Of a stretch of 57,478 bases of DNA, positions 8,487 through 16,164 are shown piece after piece. A program made the position numbers and the translations under genes. Origin of the DNA: an uncultured Lachnospiraceae bacterium (GTDB taxonomy: Bacteria; Bacillota; Clostridia; Lachnospirales; Lachnospiraceae). Position 1 is the first letter of the stretch. Each line of letters begins with the position of its first letter. The notes under the pieces are model-generated. The model was given only the letters and a program-made list of their open reading frames with translations. It was not told the DNA's origin and searched no databases. The stretch spans positions 1-57,478 of the forward strand of contig CALWHG010000009.1 of NCBI GenBank assembly GCA_944380315.1. The letters are read 5' to 3'.

Positions 8487-9455
8487 TCACTCCTTTCTGT
8501 CCTCAGCATATATGCCGGCTGCAAGCAGGGACGAAAACTCCTTATCTCCGTCATAGAGCCTGATCACTGCCCGTGAGGCGGCCTCGTCCATTCTTACTTC
8601 TATCTTCCCATCCTTTATATCAGGCTTTAAGCTGACCTCATGTCCAAGGTCATCTCTGATAACAAGTATGGGATCCACCTCCATATACTTTTTATTCCAG
8701 TCAAAGTAATTGGAGGAATTGTCCACGTCTATGCTTAGAGCTCCATCCCTGAATCTGGCATACATCATCGGCCCTCTGGTCACCAGCGTGCGCTGCCTCA
8801 GGATAGCTCCCAGGACTGCGTCAGCCCTGTTCCTTTCAGCCTCATCCTCATCAAGTATGGCATAAGTGACCATGCAGTTCTCATCCGCAGGCTCATTATG
8901 TATGTCCTTCCCAGTAACTGCAGCCAGCCTGAAGCCCTCCAACACTTTCTGTTCCCAGAATCCTAGAGCTGTTTCATTGCCTATGATCTTTTCACCATAT
9001 TCATTTATACCCGAGCTGGTATTGAATACCTCTATATAGTCTATACAGTTCCAGTCATGTATCTTCATGTCGAAGCGGCAGCCTGCCATGACAGGTCTTC
9101 CGAGACAGAATGGATGTGCCAGTCCTATGGCTGCAGCACCGTTTGCACGGAGCTTTTTGAAAAATCTCTCCGGGGCATTTGGATCCAGATCAGTAAAACT
9201 CACCATGCTGTTCATCCCGAGTGCAAGCACATGTCCGTAAAAGGTCGTAATCTCAACTCCCCTAATAAGATCCAGAGAAAGATTATCATCCTTTATGCAG
9301 GCCTCTGCCAGCCTGTGCCCCGAACAGGTATTGTGATCAGTAAGCGAGATCACCCCATATCCATGCTTATCGGCCCATTGCATGAGCTTAGTGACAGTCA
9401 TACTTCCATCTGATTCTACGGTATGATTGTGCAACTCTGCTCTCTGATATATCAT
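8487..9455 (-). CDS. PHP-domain metal-dependent phosphoesterase
   Basis: 322 residues. Metal-binding motifs of the polymerase-and-histidinol-phosphatase fold are clear: HNH (9-11), TDH (39-41), and later HPF near 130 and a conserved TGKDIHN. The layout resembles CehA/McbA-like and TrpH-like PHP proteins, which hydrolyse phosphomonoesters or (cyclic) phosphodiesters with two or three metal ions. No signal peptide, so cytoplasmic. Its ATG overlaps the preceding stop by four bases (ATGA, 9452-9455) and a strong ribosome site AAAGGAGG lies inside the upstream gene. Encoded with an importer and a PTP-like phosphatase, it may cleave the imported phosphoester first (inference). Confidence 0.83.
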   Translation of the reverse strand: MIYQRAELHNHTVESDGSMTVTKLMQWADKHGYGVISLTDHNTCSGHRLAEACIKDDNLSLDLIRGVEITTFYGHVLALGMNSMVSFTDLDPNAPERFFKKLRANGAAAIGLAHPFCLGRPVMAGCRFDMKIHDWNCIDYIEVFNTSSGINEYGEKIIGNETALGFWEQKVLEGFRLAAVTGKDIHNEPADENCMVTYAILDEDEAERNRADAVLGAILRQRTLVTRGPMMYARFRDGALSIDVDNSSNYFDWNKKYMEVDPILVIRDDLGHEVSLKPDIKDGKIEVRMDEAASRAVIRLYDGDKEFSSLLAAGIYAEDRKE

Positions 9456-9910
9456 CTCCGGGCCTCCTTTCCTATTACAGTAAGCTCATACGGCGTCTCC
9501 TCATTAAGTATCTGATATACATGGAGCACTATCTTGAGCACGCCGCCCCTGAAGCTCCAGGGTATGAAACCCTCAGAGGCTTCCCTTGGAGAAATAACTG
9601 CAGTCCGGTCAGTTTCATCCCTGTGGGCACATCCAATATAGGCATCATTGTGAAAGACCGAAACATTTATTTCAGTTTTTTCCATACCTATGAGCCTGTC
9701 GATCTCCTCAAAGGATGCTTCCCTTCCCATGTTTCTGATCCAGGCCTCACCGGCCTCGTTTCTGTCCTGATCACCCGGATCCTCCATGAGCCTTTTCCCA
9801 AAGGTAAATCTCAGCTCTATGCCTTCGTTGTCCTCCGGAAGTATGGTCTCATAACTGATATGTCCAAGAAAACCCTTTGGGAGCTCTCCCTTTACCTGAT
9901 ATGCGTTCAT
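9452..9910 (-). CDS. Unknown protein, first gene of ABC/phosphoesterase operon
   Basis: 152 residues, no family recognised. I place the start at ATG 9910 because GGGAGGA lies 7-13 bp upstream; the open frame continues 39 codons further up but through an intrinsic terminator. The protein is soluble, acidic, with short alternating hydrophobic stretches (GIELRFTFG, EINVSVFHND, GGVLKIVLHVYQIL, YELTVIG) that suggest an all-beta fold such as a ligand-binding or carbohydrate-binding sandwich. No signal peptide. Its stop overlaps the PHP gene start, so the two products are likely made together and may interact. Confidence 0.65.
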   Translation of the reverse strand: MNAYQVKGELPKGFLGHISYETILPEDNEGIELRFTFGKRLMEDPGDQDRNEAGEAWIRNMGREASFEEIDRLIGMEKTEINVSVFHNDAYIGCAHRDETDRTAVISPREASEGFIPWSFRGGVLKIVLHVYQILNEETPYELTVIGKEARR

Positions 9911-9946
9911 CAAATATCCTCCCTGATTTCGTAAACATTTTAAGGT

Positions 9947-9984
9947 AAAAAAAAGAAGCTTTCCCGCATATTTCGGAAAAGCTT
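9947..9984 (-). terminator. Intrinsic terminator / attenuator ahead of the ABC operon
   Basis: Minus-strand hairpin: arm 9975-9984 pairs with 9956-9965 (ten positions, one mismatch) and is followed by eight T (9947-9954). It ends only 37 bp before the first start codon and begins about 13 nt after the predicted transcription start, so it would stop nascent operon transcripts unless bypassed. It could also end rarA transcripts arriving from 10140. Confidence 0.7.
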
Positions 9985-10003
9985 TGACAAAGTATGTAGA
10001 ATA

Positions 10004-10032
10004 ATTGTAAGGTCTTAAGCAGCCCATGTCAG
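10004..10032 (-). promoter_or_regulatory. Predicted sigma-A promoter of ABC/phosphoesterase operon
   Basis: Minus strand: CTGACA (10027-10032), 17-bp spacer, TACAAT (10004-10009). Five of six matches in each box. Transcription would start near 9997, directly before the hairpin at 9947-9984. Confidence 0.65.
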
Positions 10033-10139
10033 CACAGTAAAGTCCTTTATCAGGAAAATGTAAAACCTCAGGAAAGATCGTGTCATGTATTTAAGAAAAT
10101 GCATATCATTTCTAATAAATATTTGCTTCTACTGAAATT

Positions 10140-11483
10140 TCAGAACCCTTTTGCTCCGTGCTGATGCTTCCAGTCCTTTATGGCCCGGAGACGCTCCGCA
10201 TAGTTCTTTTCCAGGCCCTGAGAGGTAGGACGATAATATTCCCGGCCAAGGAGCGAATCCGGCAGGCATTGCATGTCAGTAAGCTTGTCCTCAAAATCAT
10301 GAGCGTATTTATAATCCCTGCCATAGCCCTCCTCCCGCATGAGCCTGGTCACTCCGTTCCTGATGTTGAGAGGCACAGGCTCCGACAGCATGGAAAGAGC
10401 ATCCTTTTTTGCATGCTCGTAGGCCATATAGATGGCATTTGACTTGGGAGCCAGGGACATGTATACCACTGCCTCACTTAGCGCCAGACAGCACTCGGGC
10501 ATGCCTATGTAGTGACAGGCCTGATAGGCTGCCACGGCCGTCTGTAGTGCCCTGGGATCTGCCATACCCACATCCTCGGAGGCAAAGCGTATGACTCGCC
10601 TTGCCACATATAAAGGATCCTCTCCCGCCTCAAGCATACGTGACAGCCAGTAAACTGCCGCATCGGGATCTGAATTGCGCATGGATTTATGGAGGGCAGA
10701 TATGAGATTATAATGCTCCTCTCCATCCTTGTCATAGAGGAGGGATTTACGCTGGGTACACTGCTCCACTGTCTCAAGGCTGACGGTCACGGAGCCGTCC
10801 TCTGAAAGCTCCCCGTTAAGCACCGCCATCTCAAGAGTGGAAAGGGCCGCTCTGGCATCCCCGTTTGCAAATACGGCTATAATGTCGAGCACCTCATCTG
10901 ATATGCTGACCTTCTGGTCTCCAAGCCCTCTGCTGTCACGCAGGGCACGTCTCAGGAGCTCAAGTATGTCCTCCTTTGAAAGGGGCTTAAGTACAAATAC
11001 CCGGCACCTGGAAAGGAGAGCACCATTTACCTCAAAGGAGGGATTTTCCGTAGTGGCACCTATAAGTATGATGCTTCCCTTCTCCACGAAGGGCAGGAAG
11101 GCATCCTGCTGGGCCTTGTTGAAGCGGTGTATCTCGTCCACAAAGACTATGGTGCGCTGGCCGAAGCGGCGGGCCTCGTCAGCCTGCTGCATGACAGTAC
11201 GGATCTCCTTTATGCCGCTGGTCACTGCAGAGAAATTTATGAAGCTTGACCTGGTATGATTGGCTATGACATGAGCTATGGTAGTCTTGCCCACCCCGGG
11301 AGGTCCCCAAAATATCATGGAGGACACCTGATCCTGCTCTATGATACGTCTCAGCACCCTGCCCTCTCCCAGCAGATGCTGCTGTCCCACTATGTCATCT
11401 ATGCTTTCAGGTCTCATCCTGGCAGCCAGAGGCTGATAGCCTCCGCCGTCAAACATGCTGATCTGTCCGTTTCCTTCCATCAT
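10140..11483 (-). CDS. rarA: Replication-associated recombination protein A (RarA/MgsA)
   Basis: AAA+ ATPase acting at stalled replication forks, related to the clamp loader and RuvB. 447 residues, normal length. Walker A GPPGVGKTT (near 60), Walker B IVFVDEIHRF, sensor ATTENPSFEVN, arginine-finger LLSRCRVF; the C-terminal MgsA_C tetramerisation domain contains ARRVIRFASEDVG and YEHAKKDALSM. The N-terminus PLAARMRPESIDDIVGQ is diagnostic. Starts at either of two adjacent Met codons. It follows the esterase gene by 13 bp and may be cotranscribed with it. Confidence 0.96.
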   Translation of the reverse strand: MMEGNGQISMFDGGGYQPLAARMRPESIDDIVGQQHLLGEGRVLRRIIEQDQVSSMIFWGPPGVGKTTIAHVIANHTRSSFINFSAVTSGIKEIRTVMQQADEARRFGQRTIVFVDEIHRFNKAQQDAFLPFVEKGSIILIGATTENPSFEVNGALLSRCRVFVLKPLSKEDILELLRRALRDSRGLGDQKVSISDEVLDIIAVFANGDARAALSTLEMAVLNGELSEDGSVTVSLETVEQCTQRKSLLYDKDGEEHYNLISALHKSMRNSDPDAAVYWLSRMLEAGEDPLYVARRVIRFASEDVGMADPRALQTAVAAYQACHYIGMPECCLALSEAVVYMSLAPKSNAIYMAYEHAKKDALSMLSEPVPLNIRNGVTRLMREEGYGRDYKYAHDFEDKLTDMQCLPDSLLGREYYRPTSQGLEKNYAERLRAIKDWKHQHGAKGF

Positions 11484-11496
11484 GGTCTTCCTTCCC

Positions 11497-12159
11497 TCAC
11501 TGAAGCAGCCAGGCTATGGCCCTGGCGGTACGAAGCTCCGGCTCCCTAAAATGGTTCCCGGGGTTTTCCTCATATATACTGCTTATGCCTTCATGCTCAT
11601 ATAGCTCCTTGAGCCTTCTGGTCCGCTCTCCGACCGTCCTCATGACAGGATTTTTCGTATGCTCCTCCCGATCTCCCAGAGACAGATATATCCTTTCCGG
11701 CGTCCTCCTGGGAGCATGGCTTCCGGCAAACTCCATAAAGCCAGGATACCAGAGGGATCCTGACACGCTTGCCGCACTGCTGAACATATCCGTCTCATAA
11801 AGTGCATAGAGGGCAAAGAGCCCCGCAAGCGAATAGCCTGCTATGGCAAGCCGCTCCGGCCTGAGGCCTCCTGAGCGGAGCACCTCCGGTATCACATGCT
11901 CCGTAAGCTCCCGAAGATACTCGCCTGCACCTCCAGAAAAGCTGTCTCCACCCTTAAAGACGGCCTCCGAGGGCCAGGGAGACAGGTCCCTGTTCCAGTC
12001 GAGCCCGCTTATGCATATGAGTCCAAAGTCTTTTTCTGTAAGGCCTCTGACAAGCCCTGCTATCTCTCTTCCTGTGTCCTCCACAGAGTTAAGCACTACC
12101 ATGGGAGAGGGGCTGTTCCCGGGCTCTATGAGGCTTATGGTCTTCTTTATGTCCTTCAT
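11497..12159 (-). CDS. Alpha/beta-hydrolase, Fes/IroE-like esterase
   Basis: About 220 residues. Nucleophile elbow GYSLAG (G-x-S-x-x-G, D/E-type GxSxG) and a late His in NPGNHFREPEL give a serine-hydrolase triad; the segment SGSLWYPGFMEF and LSLGDREEHTKNP recur in enterobactin-esterase/putative esterase relatives. No signal peptide seen. Substrate unknown. I prefer the ATG at 12159; an upstream in-frame ATG (12213) sits inside the T-run of the preceding terminator. The ribosome site is weak (TTTAGG). It lies between an ABC operon terminator and rarA, so it probably depends on readthrough or a local promoter. Confidence 0.7.
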   Translation of the reverse strand: MKDIKKTISLIEPGNSPSPMVVLNSVEDTGREIAGLVRGLTEKDFGLICISGLDWNRDLSPWPSEAVFKGGDSFSGGAGEYLRELTEHVIPEVLRSGGLRPERLAIAGYSLAGLFALYALYETDMFSSAASVSGSLWYPGFMEFAGSHAPRRTPERIYLSLGDREEHTKNPVMRTVGERTRRLKELYEHEGISSIYEENPGNHFREPELRTARAIAWLLQ

Positions 12160-12203
12160 ACCTAAATGATACTTATATGCGGAGATAAATTCAAGCTGAG
12201 CAT

Positions 12204-12236
12204 AAAAAAACACGGCAGATGCTGTGATCTGCCGTG
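12204..12236 (-). terminator. Intrinsic terminator of the ade/ABC operon
   Basis: Perfect 10-bp stem (12227-12236 with 12211-12220, CACGGCAGAT/ATCTGCCGTG), six-base loop, then seven T on the minus strand (12204-12210). It follows the binding-protein stop by 18 bp. Confidence 0.93.
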
Positions 12237-12253
12237 CATGTATGGACCTGTCA

Positions 12254-13396
12254 TCAGTCGATGTTTACTGTCCTCTGGAAGGTGTCTATCCACTCCTCCT
12301 TGTTCTCATTGATGGCTGTCTCATCAAACTCCTTGAGAGCTGCCATGGAGTCCTCTCCTGTAGCCAGGTATGCCTGAAGCTCCTCGGGAACGGTGACATT
12401 TTTGTTTACGGGAGCCTCGTTGAGCACCTCAGCTATCTTGTTCTGAGTATCCTCACAGATGAGGTACTCTACAAAGAGCTGGGCAAGCTCGGAATTCTGA
12501 CATCCCTTTACTACGTTTACGGTAGCAGGAGCAGCGAAGGATCCCTCCTCTGCATCTACCCATGCTATGTTAAGTCCGCTGTCTATGAGGCTGGGCATGT
12601 TGATGTCCATAAATACGGTTATGCAGTCCTCCCCGGTGGTGAAGGCATTTACCACATCAGAGTTGGTGGTGTACCAGAGATTGATGTTGTCCTTCTTCTC
12701 CTGCATGAGCTCCATGGCAGGTGTCACATCATCAGCGCTTCCGCCAAGGGCCTCAGCCATGGCTACCAGGAGATAAGGGCCTGCAGTTGAGGTCATGTCA
12801 GGAAGAGTGACCATGCCTGCATACTGATCATCAAAAAGCTCTACATAGGATGTAGGCACGGGAAGTCCTGCTGCCTCAAGTGCATCCACATCATACATGA
12901 TGCCATAACGGCAGAGTGAATAGCAGGGGCCATATCCCTCTTCATCTATGGCTATGTCATAAAGATCAGGTATGCTGGTAACGATGCTGGTGTCTATGGT
13001 CTCAAAGAGTCCTTCTGCCTTACCCATGTCAGCGTAGTTCTTGGTCAGGAGCGCCACATCGGCGGTAGGAGCATTCTTCTCAGCCATGAGCTTGTTGAGT
13101 CTGTCGCCGTTGCCGCTGGTGGGATCAGTGACTATGGTACAGTTGTAGGTCTCCTCAAAGTCTGCTGCAAGCTCCTTGAGTCCTGCCTCTGCCCATCCCC
13201 AGGTAGCAACTACCAGCTCTGCGCCCTCAAAGTCCTTTGCTGCGGCATCAGCCTCTGCTGCGGCCTCTCCGCCCTCCTCTGAAGCTGCTGCCTCCGTAGC
13301 TGCTGCAGTGGTCTCCTCTGAGGAGCCTCCACAGGCTGCAAGTGAGAGTGCAAGTGCTGCACTGAGCATGAGTGATGTCAGCTTTCTCTTCTGCAT
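12254..13396 (-). CDS. ABC transporter substrate-binding lipoprotein (PotD/Fbp-like)
   Basis: 380-residue extracellular binding protein. Signal peptide MQKRKLTSLMLSAALALSLAAC with lipobox LAAC, then an acidic Ala/Glu-rich linker (about residues 23-52) typical of Clostridia lipoproteins. The mature part starts LVVATWGW and contains FEETYNCTIV, a DPTSGNG loop and IMYDVDALEAAGLPVPTSY, the pattern of the type-2 periplasmic-binding fold for spermidine/putrescine, iron or similar small ligands. Last gene of the operon with ade, two permeases and an ATPase; strong terminator follows. Linkage with adenine deaminase hints at a purine-related or nitrogenous ligand, but this is inference only. Confidence 0.85.
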   Translation of the reverse strand: MQKRKLTSLMLSAALALSLAACGGSSEETTAAATEAAASEEGGEAAAEADAAAKDFEGAELVVATWGWAEAGLKELAADFEETYNCTIVTDPTSGNGDRLNKLMAEKNAPTADVALLTKNYADMGKAEGLFETIDTSIVTSIPDLYDIAIDEEGYGPCYSLCRYGIMYDVDALEAAGLPVPTSYVELFDDQYAGMVTLPDMTSTAGPYLLVAMAEALGGSADDVTPAMELMQEKKDNINLWYTTNSDVVNAFTTGEDCITVFMDINMPSLIDSGLNIAWVDAEEGSFAAPATVNVVKGCQNSELAQLFVEYLICEDTQNKIAEVLNEAPVNKNVTVPEELQAYLATGEDSMAALKEFDETAINENKEEWIDTFQRTVNID

Positions 13397-13432
13397 TTTT
13401 CAGTTTCCTCCCTTTTCATGTACGATGAAAAA

Positions 13433-14536
13433 TTAGTTTTTATATATACAGAGCTTGTCGGCAGGCAGGTGGAGCATGATCTCCCCTCCCTGTCCGGGCC
13501 CGGTATAATCTATGGGTGCCGGATATACAGGCTCGGCAAAGCAGCCTGATACCTCTATCCTGGTGCTGTGTCCCTTGTAGGTCACGCTCTCCACTCTACC
13601 CTTCAGGGTATTTTCCTGAGCGGAAAGTGCATTTTTATCATATGCCAGCTTCTCCATGTCCTCATCGGAAAGGATGGCTATATTTTCTGATCTTATGGCC
13701 AGTGTGCAGTTGTCTCCCTCGGAGACCTCCCTGCCCTCAGGTCTTGTCACGCAGATGTCTCTGCCGCTGCAGTCAACTATGAGCCTGTCGGGGAGCTCCA
13801 GCTTGACCTTGCCCTTTATGAATGTGGAAAAGCCCATGAAGTCAGCCACGAACTGTGAGTTGGGATGATCGAATACCTCCTTGGGAGTCCCCACCTGAAG
13901 TATCCTTCCGGCATTCATGACTATGACTCTGTCCGCCAGGGACACCGCCTCCTCATGGTCATGGGTGACTATGATGGTGGTTATGCCCAGCTTCTTCTGT
14001 ATGCGCTTGATCTCCACCTGCATCTCCACACGGAGCTTGGCATCCAGATTTGAAAGGGGCTCATCAAGGAGCAGTATGGAGGGTCTGGTGACCAGGGCCC
14101 TGGCCAGGGCGACTCTCTGCTGCTGGCCTCCTGAGAGCTCTCTGGGATAGCGCTTCTCCATGCCGAAGAGCCTTACGAGGGCCAGGATATGATCCACCCT
14201 CTCCTTGATCTCAGCCTTGGGCAGCTTCTGTATCTTAAGGCCAAAGGCAACATTTTCATAAACTGTCATGTGGGGGAAGAGAGCATAGTTCTGGAAAAAG
14301 ATTCCCACGTTGCGCTTGTAGGCAGGTACCTTTCCTATATCCTTGCCGTCCACCAGTATGCTTCCGGAAAAGGGCTCAGTAAAGCCGGCTATCATACGGA
14401 GGGTCGTGGTCTTTCCGCAGCCGCTGCCTCCAAGCAGGGCTATCATCTCACCGTCCTCCACCTGCAGGTTCATGCCGTCAACGGCGGTAAAATCGCCGAA
14501 CTTCTTTGTAAGGTCCTTGAGCTCCAAAGTTGCCAT
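13433..14536 (-). CDS. ABC transporter ATP-binding protein (PotA-like)
   Basis: 367 residues. Walker A GGSGCGKTTT near 35-43, Q-loop FFQNYALFPHMTVYENVAFG, signature LSGGQQQR, Walker B ILLLDEPLSNLDAKL, switch IVTHDHEEA, then a C-terminal TOBE_2 domain from about residue 245 (CTLAIRSENI). Drives the two permeases encoded just upstream, whose nearer stop is 4 bp away. The layout is that of polyamine/iron/thiamine importers. Confidence 0.92.
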   Translation of the reverse strand: MATLELKDLTKKFGDFTAVDGMNLQVEDGEMIALLGGSGCGKTTTLRMIAGFTEPFSGSILVDGKDIGKVPAYKRNVGIFFQNYALFPHMTVYENVAFGLKIQKLPKAEIKERVDHILALVRLFGMEKRYPRELSGGQQQRVALARALVTRPSILLLDEPLSNLDAKLRVEMQVEIKRIQKKLGITTIIVTHDHEEAVSLADRVIVMNAGRILQVGTPKEVFDHPNSQFVADFMGFSTFIKGKVKLELPDRLIVDCSGRDICVTRPEGREVSEGDNCTLAIRSENIAILSDEDMEKLAYDKNALSAQENTLKGRVESVTYKGHSTRIEVSGCFAEPVYPAPIDYTGPGQGGEIMLHLPADKLCIYKN

Positions 14537-14540
14537 TTTA

Positions 14541-15335
14541 TCACCTCATAAACATATCGAGTCCCACAAATTTCTCCATGAGTACTACGAGTATAAGCGA
14601 ACAAAGTATCAAAAGTGTGGATATTGCTGCCAGAGTCGGATCAAAGCTCATCTCCATGTAGTTCATGATACGTATGGGCAGAGTCACGAATCTGGGGGTC
14701 GAAAGCAGGCTCGAAAGGGCCACCTCATCAAAGGAATAGAGGAAGGCCAGCAGAGCGCCTGCCAGTATGCCGGGCTTGGCCAGAGGTATGGTCACCTTGA
14801 AAAATACCTGTACCGGGTTAGCACCCAGTGATGTGGCCGCATCCTCCAGTGTCCAGTTGAATACGTGAAGCACCGACACGGTGTTCCTTATGATATAGGG
14901 AAGTATGATGATAAAATGGCCTATGAATATGCGGGCCCAGCCAGGCACTCCGCCCACCTGGCTGTATACCTGGAGCAGCACGAAGGCAAAGGATACTCCC
15001 GGCACATACATGGGCGAGGTGAAGTAGTTGAGCAGCATGTTCTTGCCCTTGAAATCATAACGACATATGGCCAGTGAGGCAGTGACACCTATGAAGATGT
15101 CGAGCACCGTGGCCCCGAGCCCTATCTTGAGGCTGTTTGCCAGTCCGCTTATGAAATTGTTTGACTTGCTGAATATGTTTGCATACCACTCCAGGGAAAA
15201 GCCCTTCGGAGGGAAGGTGATCAGGGCTGTGGGCGTAAAGGACGCCAGTATGATCACCACCAGCGGCGCTATCAAAAACAGCATGATCAGCACCGCCACT
15301 ATGGCGCAGAGTGGATTTGATCTTTTGTCACGCAT
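14541..15335 (-). CDS. ABC transporter permease (PotC-like)
   Basis: 264 residues, six predicted membrane helices, coupling loop LEDAATSLGANPVQVFFKVTIP. Partner of the permease encoded at 15328-16164, with which it overlaps by 8 bp, showing tight translational coupling. It belongs to the MetI-like inner-membrane fold of polyamine-type importers; PotC-like proteins are the second permease, as the gene order here also shows. Confidence 0.9.
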   Translation of the reverse strand: MRDKRSNPLCAIVAVLIMLFLIAPLVVIILASFTPTALITFPPKGFSLEWYANIFSKSNNFISGLANSLKIGLGATVLDIFIGVTASLAICRYDFKGKNMLLNYFTSPMYVPGVSFAFVLLQVYSQVGGVPGWARIFIGHFIIILPYIIRNTVSVLHVFNWTLEDAATSLGANPVQVFFKVTIPLAKPGILAGALLAFLYSFDEVALSSLLSTPRFVTLPIRIMNYMEMSFDPTLAAISTLLILCSLILVVLMEKFVGLDMFMR

Positions 15336-16164
15336 TTTTTCCGCCTCCCATACGCTTCATGTATCTCGATGTGCCAAGGACTATGATCAGCTGAGCCAGA
15401 AGTATGGCAGCCATGAGTATATAGCTTATGGCTGAAGCTGCTCCCCAGTCGAAGTTGACATTTATCTCCTGCACTACCATAGTGGCCATCATACGGAACT
15501 TGGAGCCTCCAAGGAGCTTGGGAGTAGCATAGCTGGTCATGCTCATGGTAAATACCAGCACGCAGCCTGATATGATGCCTGGAAGAGACAGGGGAAATAC
15601 CACCTTGAGGAAGGTCTCGAAGGGCGATGCCCCCAGGCTCTCCGCTGCATATTCCACGTTGGGGTCTATGCTCTGAAGCACGCCTATGAGCGACAGTATC
15701 ATGTAGGGTATGAGCAGATGGATCATGCCTATGATGACGGCAGTCTCGGTGTTGAGTATCTCCAGGGGATCGCTTATAAGGCCTATGGCCTCAAGGAGCT
15801 GATTGAGCAGTCCGTTCTTTCCGAGTATGACCATCCATCCGTAGGCGCGGACTACAGCGCTGACCAGGAAGGGGAAAAGTATGATGATCATCATCACGTT
15901 TTTAAGCCTCGATCTGGTCCTGGCCATATAATAGGCCGTGGGATATCCCAGGATCAGTGAAACTGCGGTAGATAAAAGCGATACTCTGACCGTGGTCCAG
16001 AGTATGTCAAGATAGAATGGATCTGAAAAGAAATCCAAAAAGTCAGAAAAACCATTTTCTCCTATGGTCTTTACAAGTATGTATACCATAGGGCAGACAA
16101 AAAACAGGAAAAGCGCCAATGCTGCCGGCAGTGCCAGCAGCATCGCGGATCTTTTACGCTCCAT
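15328..16164 (-). CDS. ABC transporter permease (PotB-like)
   Basis: 278 residues from ATG 16164, chosen because GGAGG lies 9 bp upstream; an in-frame ATG at 16185 lacks a ribosome site. Six predicted helices, coupling loop VEYAAESLGASPFETFLKVVFP. The start overlaps the end of ade by 11 bp, placing the transporter and adenine deaminase in one operon. PotB-like proteins form the membrane channel together with the PotC-like partner. Confidence 0.9.
   Translation of the reverse strand: MERKRSAMLLALPAALALFLFFVCPMVYILVKTIGENGFSDFLDFFSDPFYLDILWTTVRVSLLSTAVSLILGYPTAYYMARTRSRLKNVMMIIILFPFLVSAVVRAYGWMVILGKNGLLNQLLEAIGLISDPLEILNTETAVIIGMIHLLIPYMILSLIGVLQSIDPNVEYAAESLGASPFETFLKVVFPLSLPGIISGCVLVFTMSMTSYATPKLLGGSKFRMMATMVVQEINVNFDWGAASAISYILMAAILLAQLIIVLGTSRYMKRMGGGKNA

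Noticed and set aside
9911-10027. Upstream extension of the unknown operon gene by 39 codons
   Set aside because: It would run through the intrinsic terminator hairpin and T-run and has no ribosome site; ATG 9910 has a strong one.
12160-12213. Longer start of the esterase gene
   Set aside because: The upstream ATG lies in the T-run of the preceding terminator.
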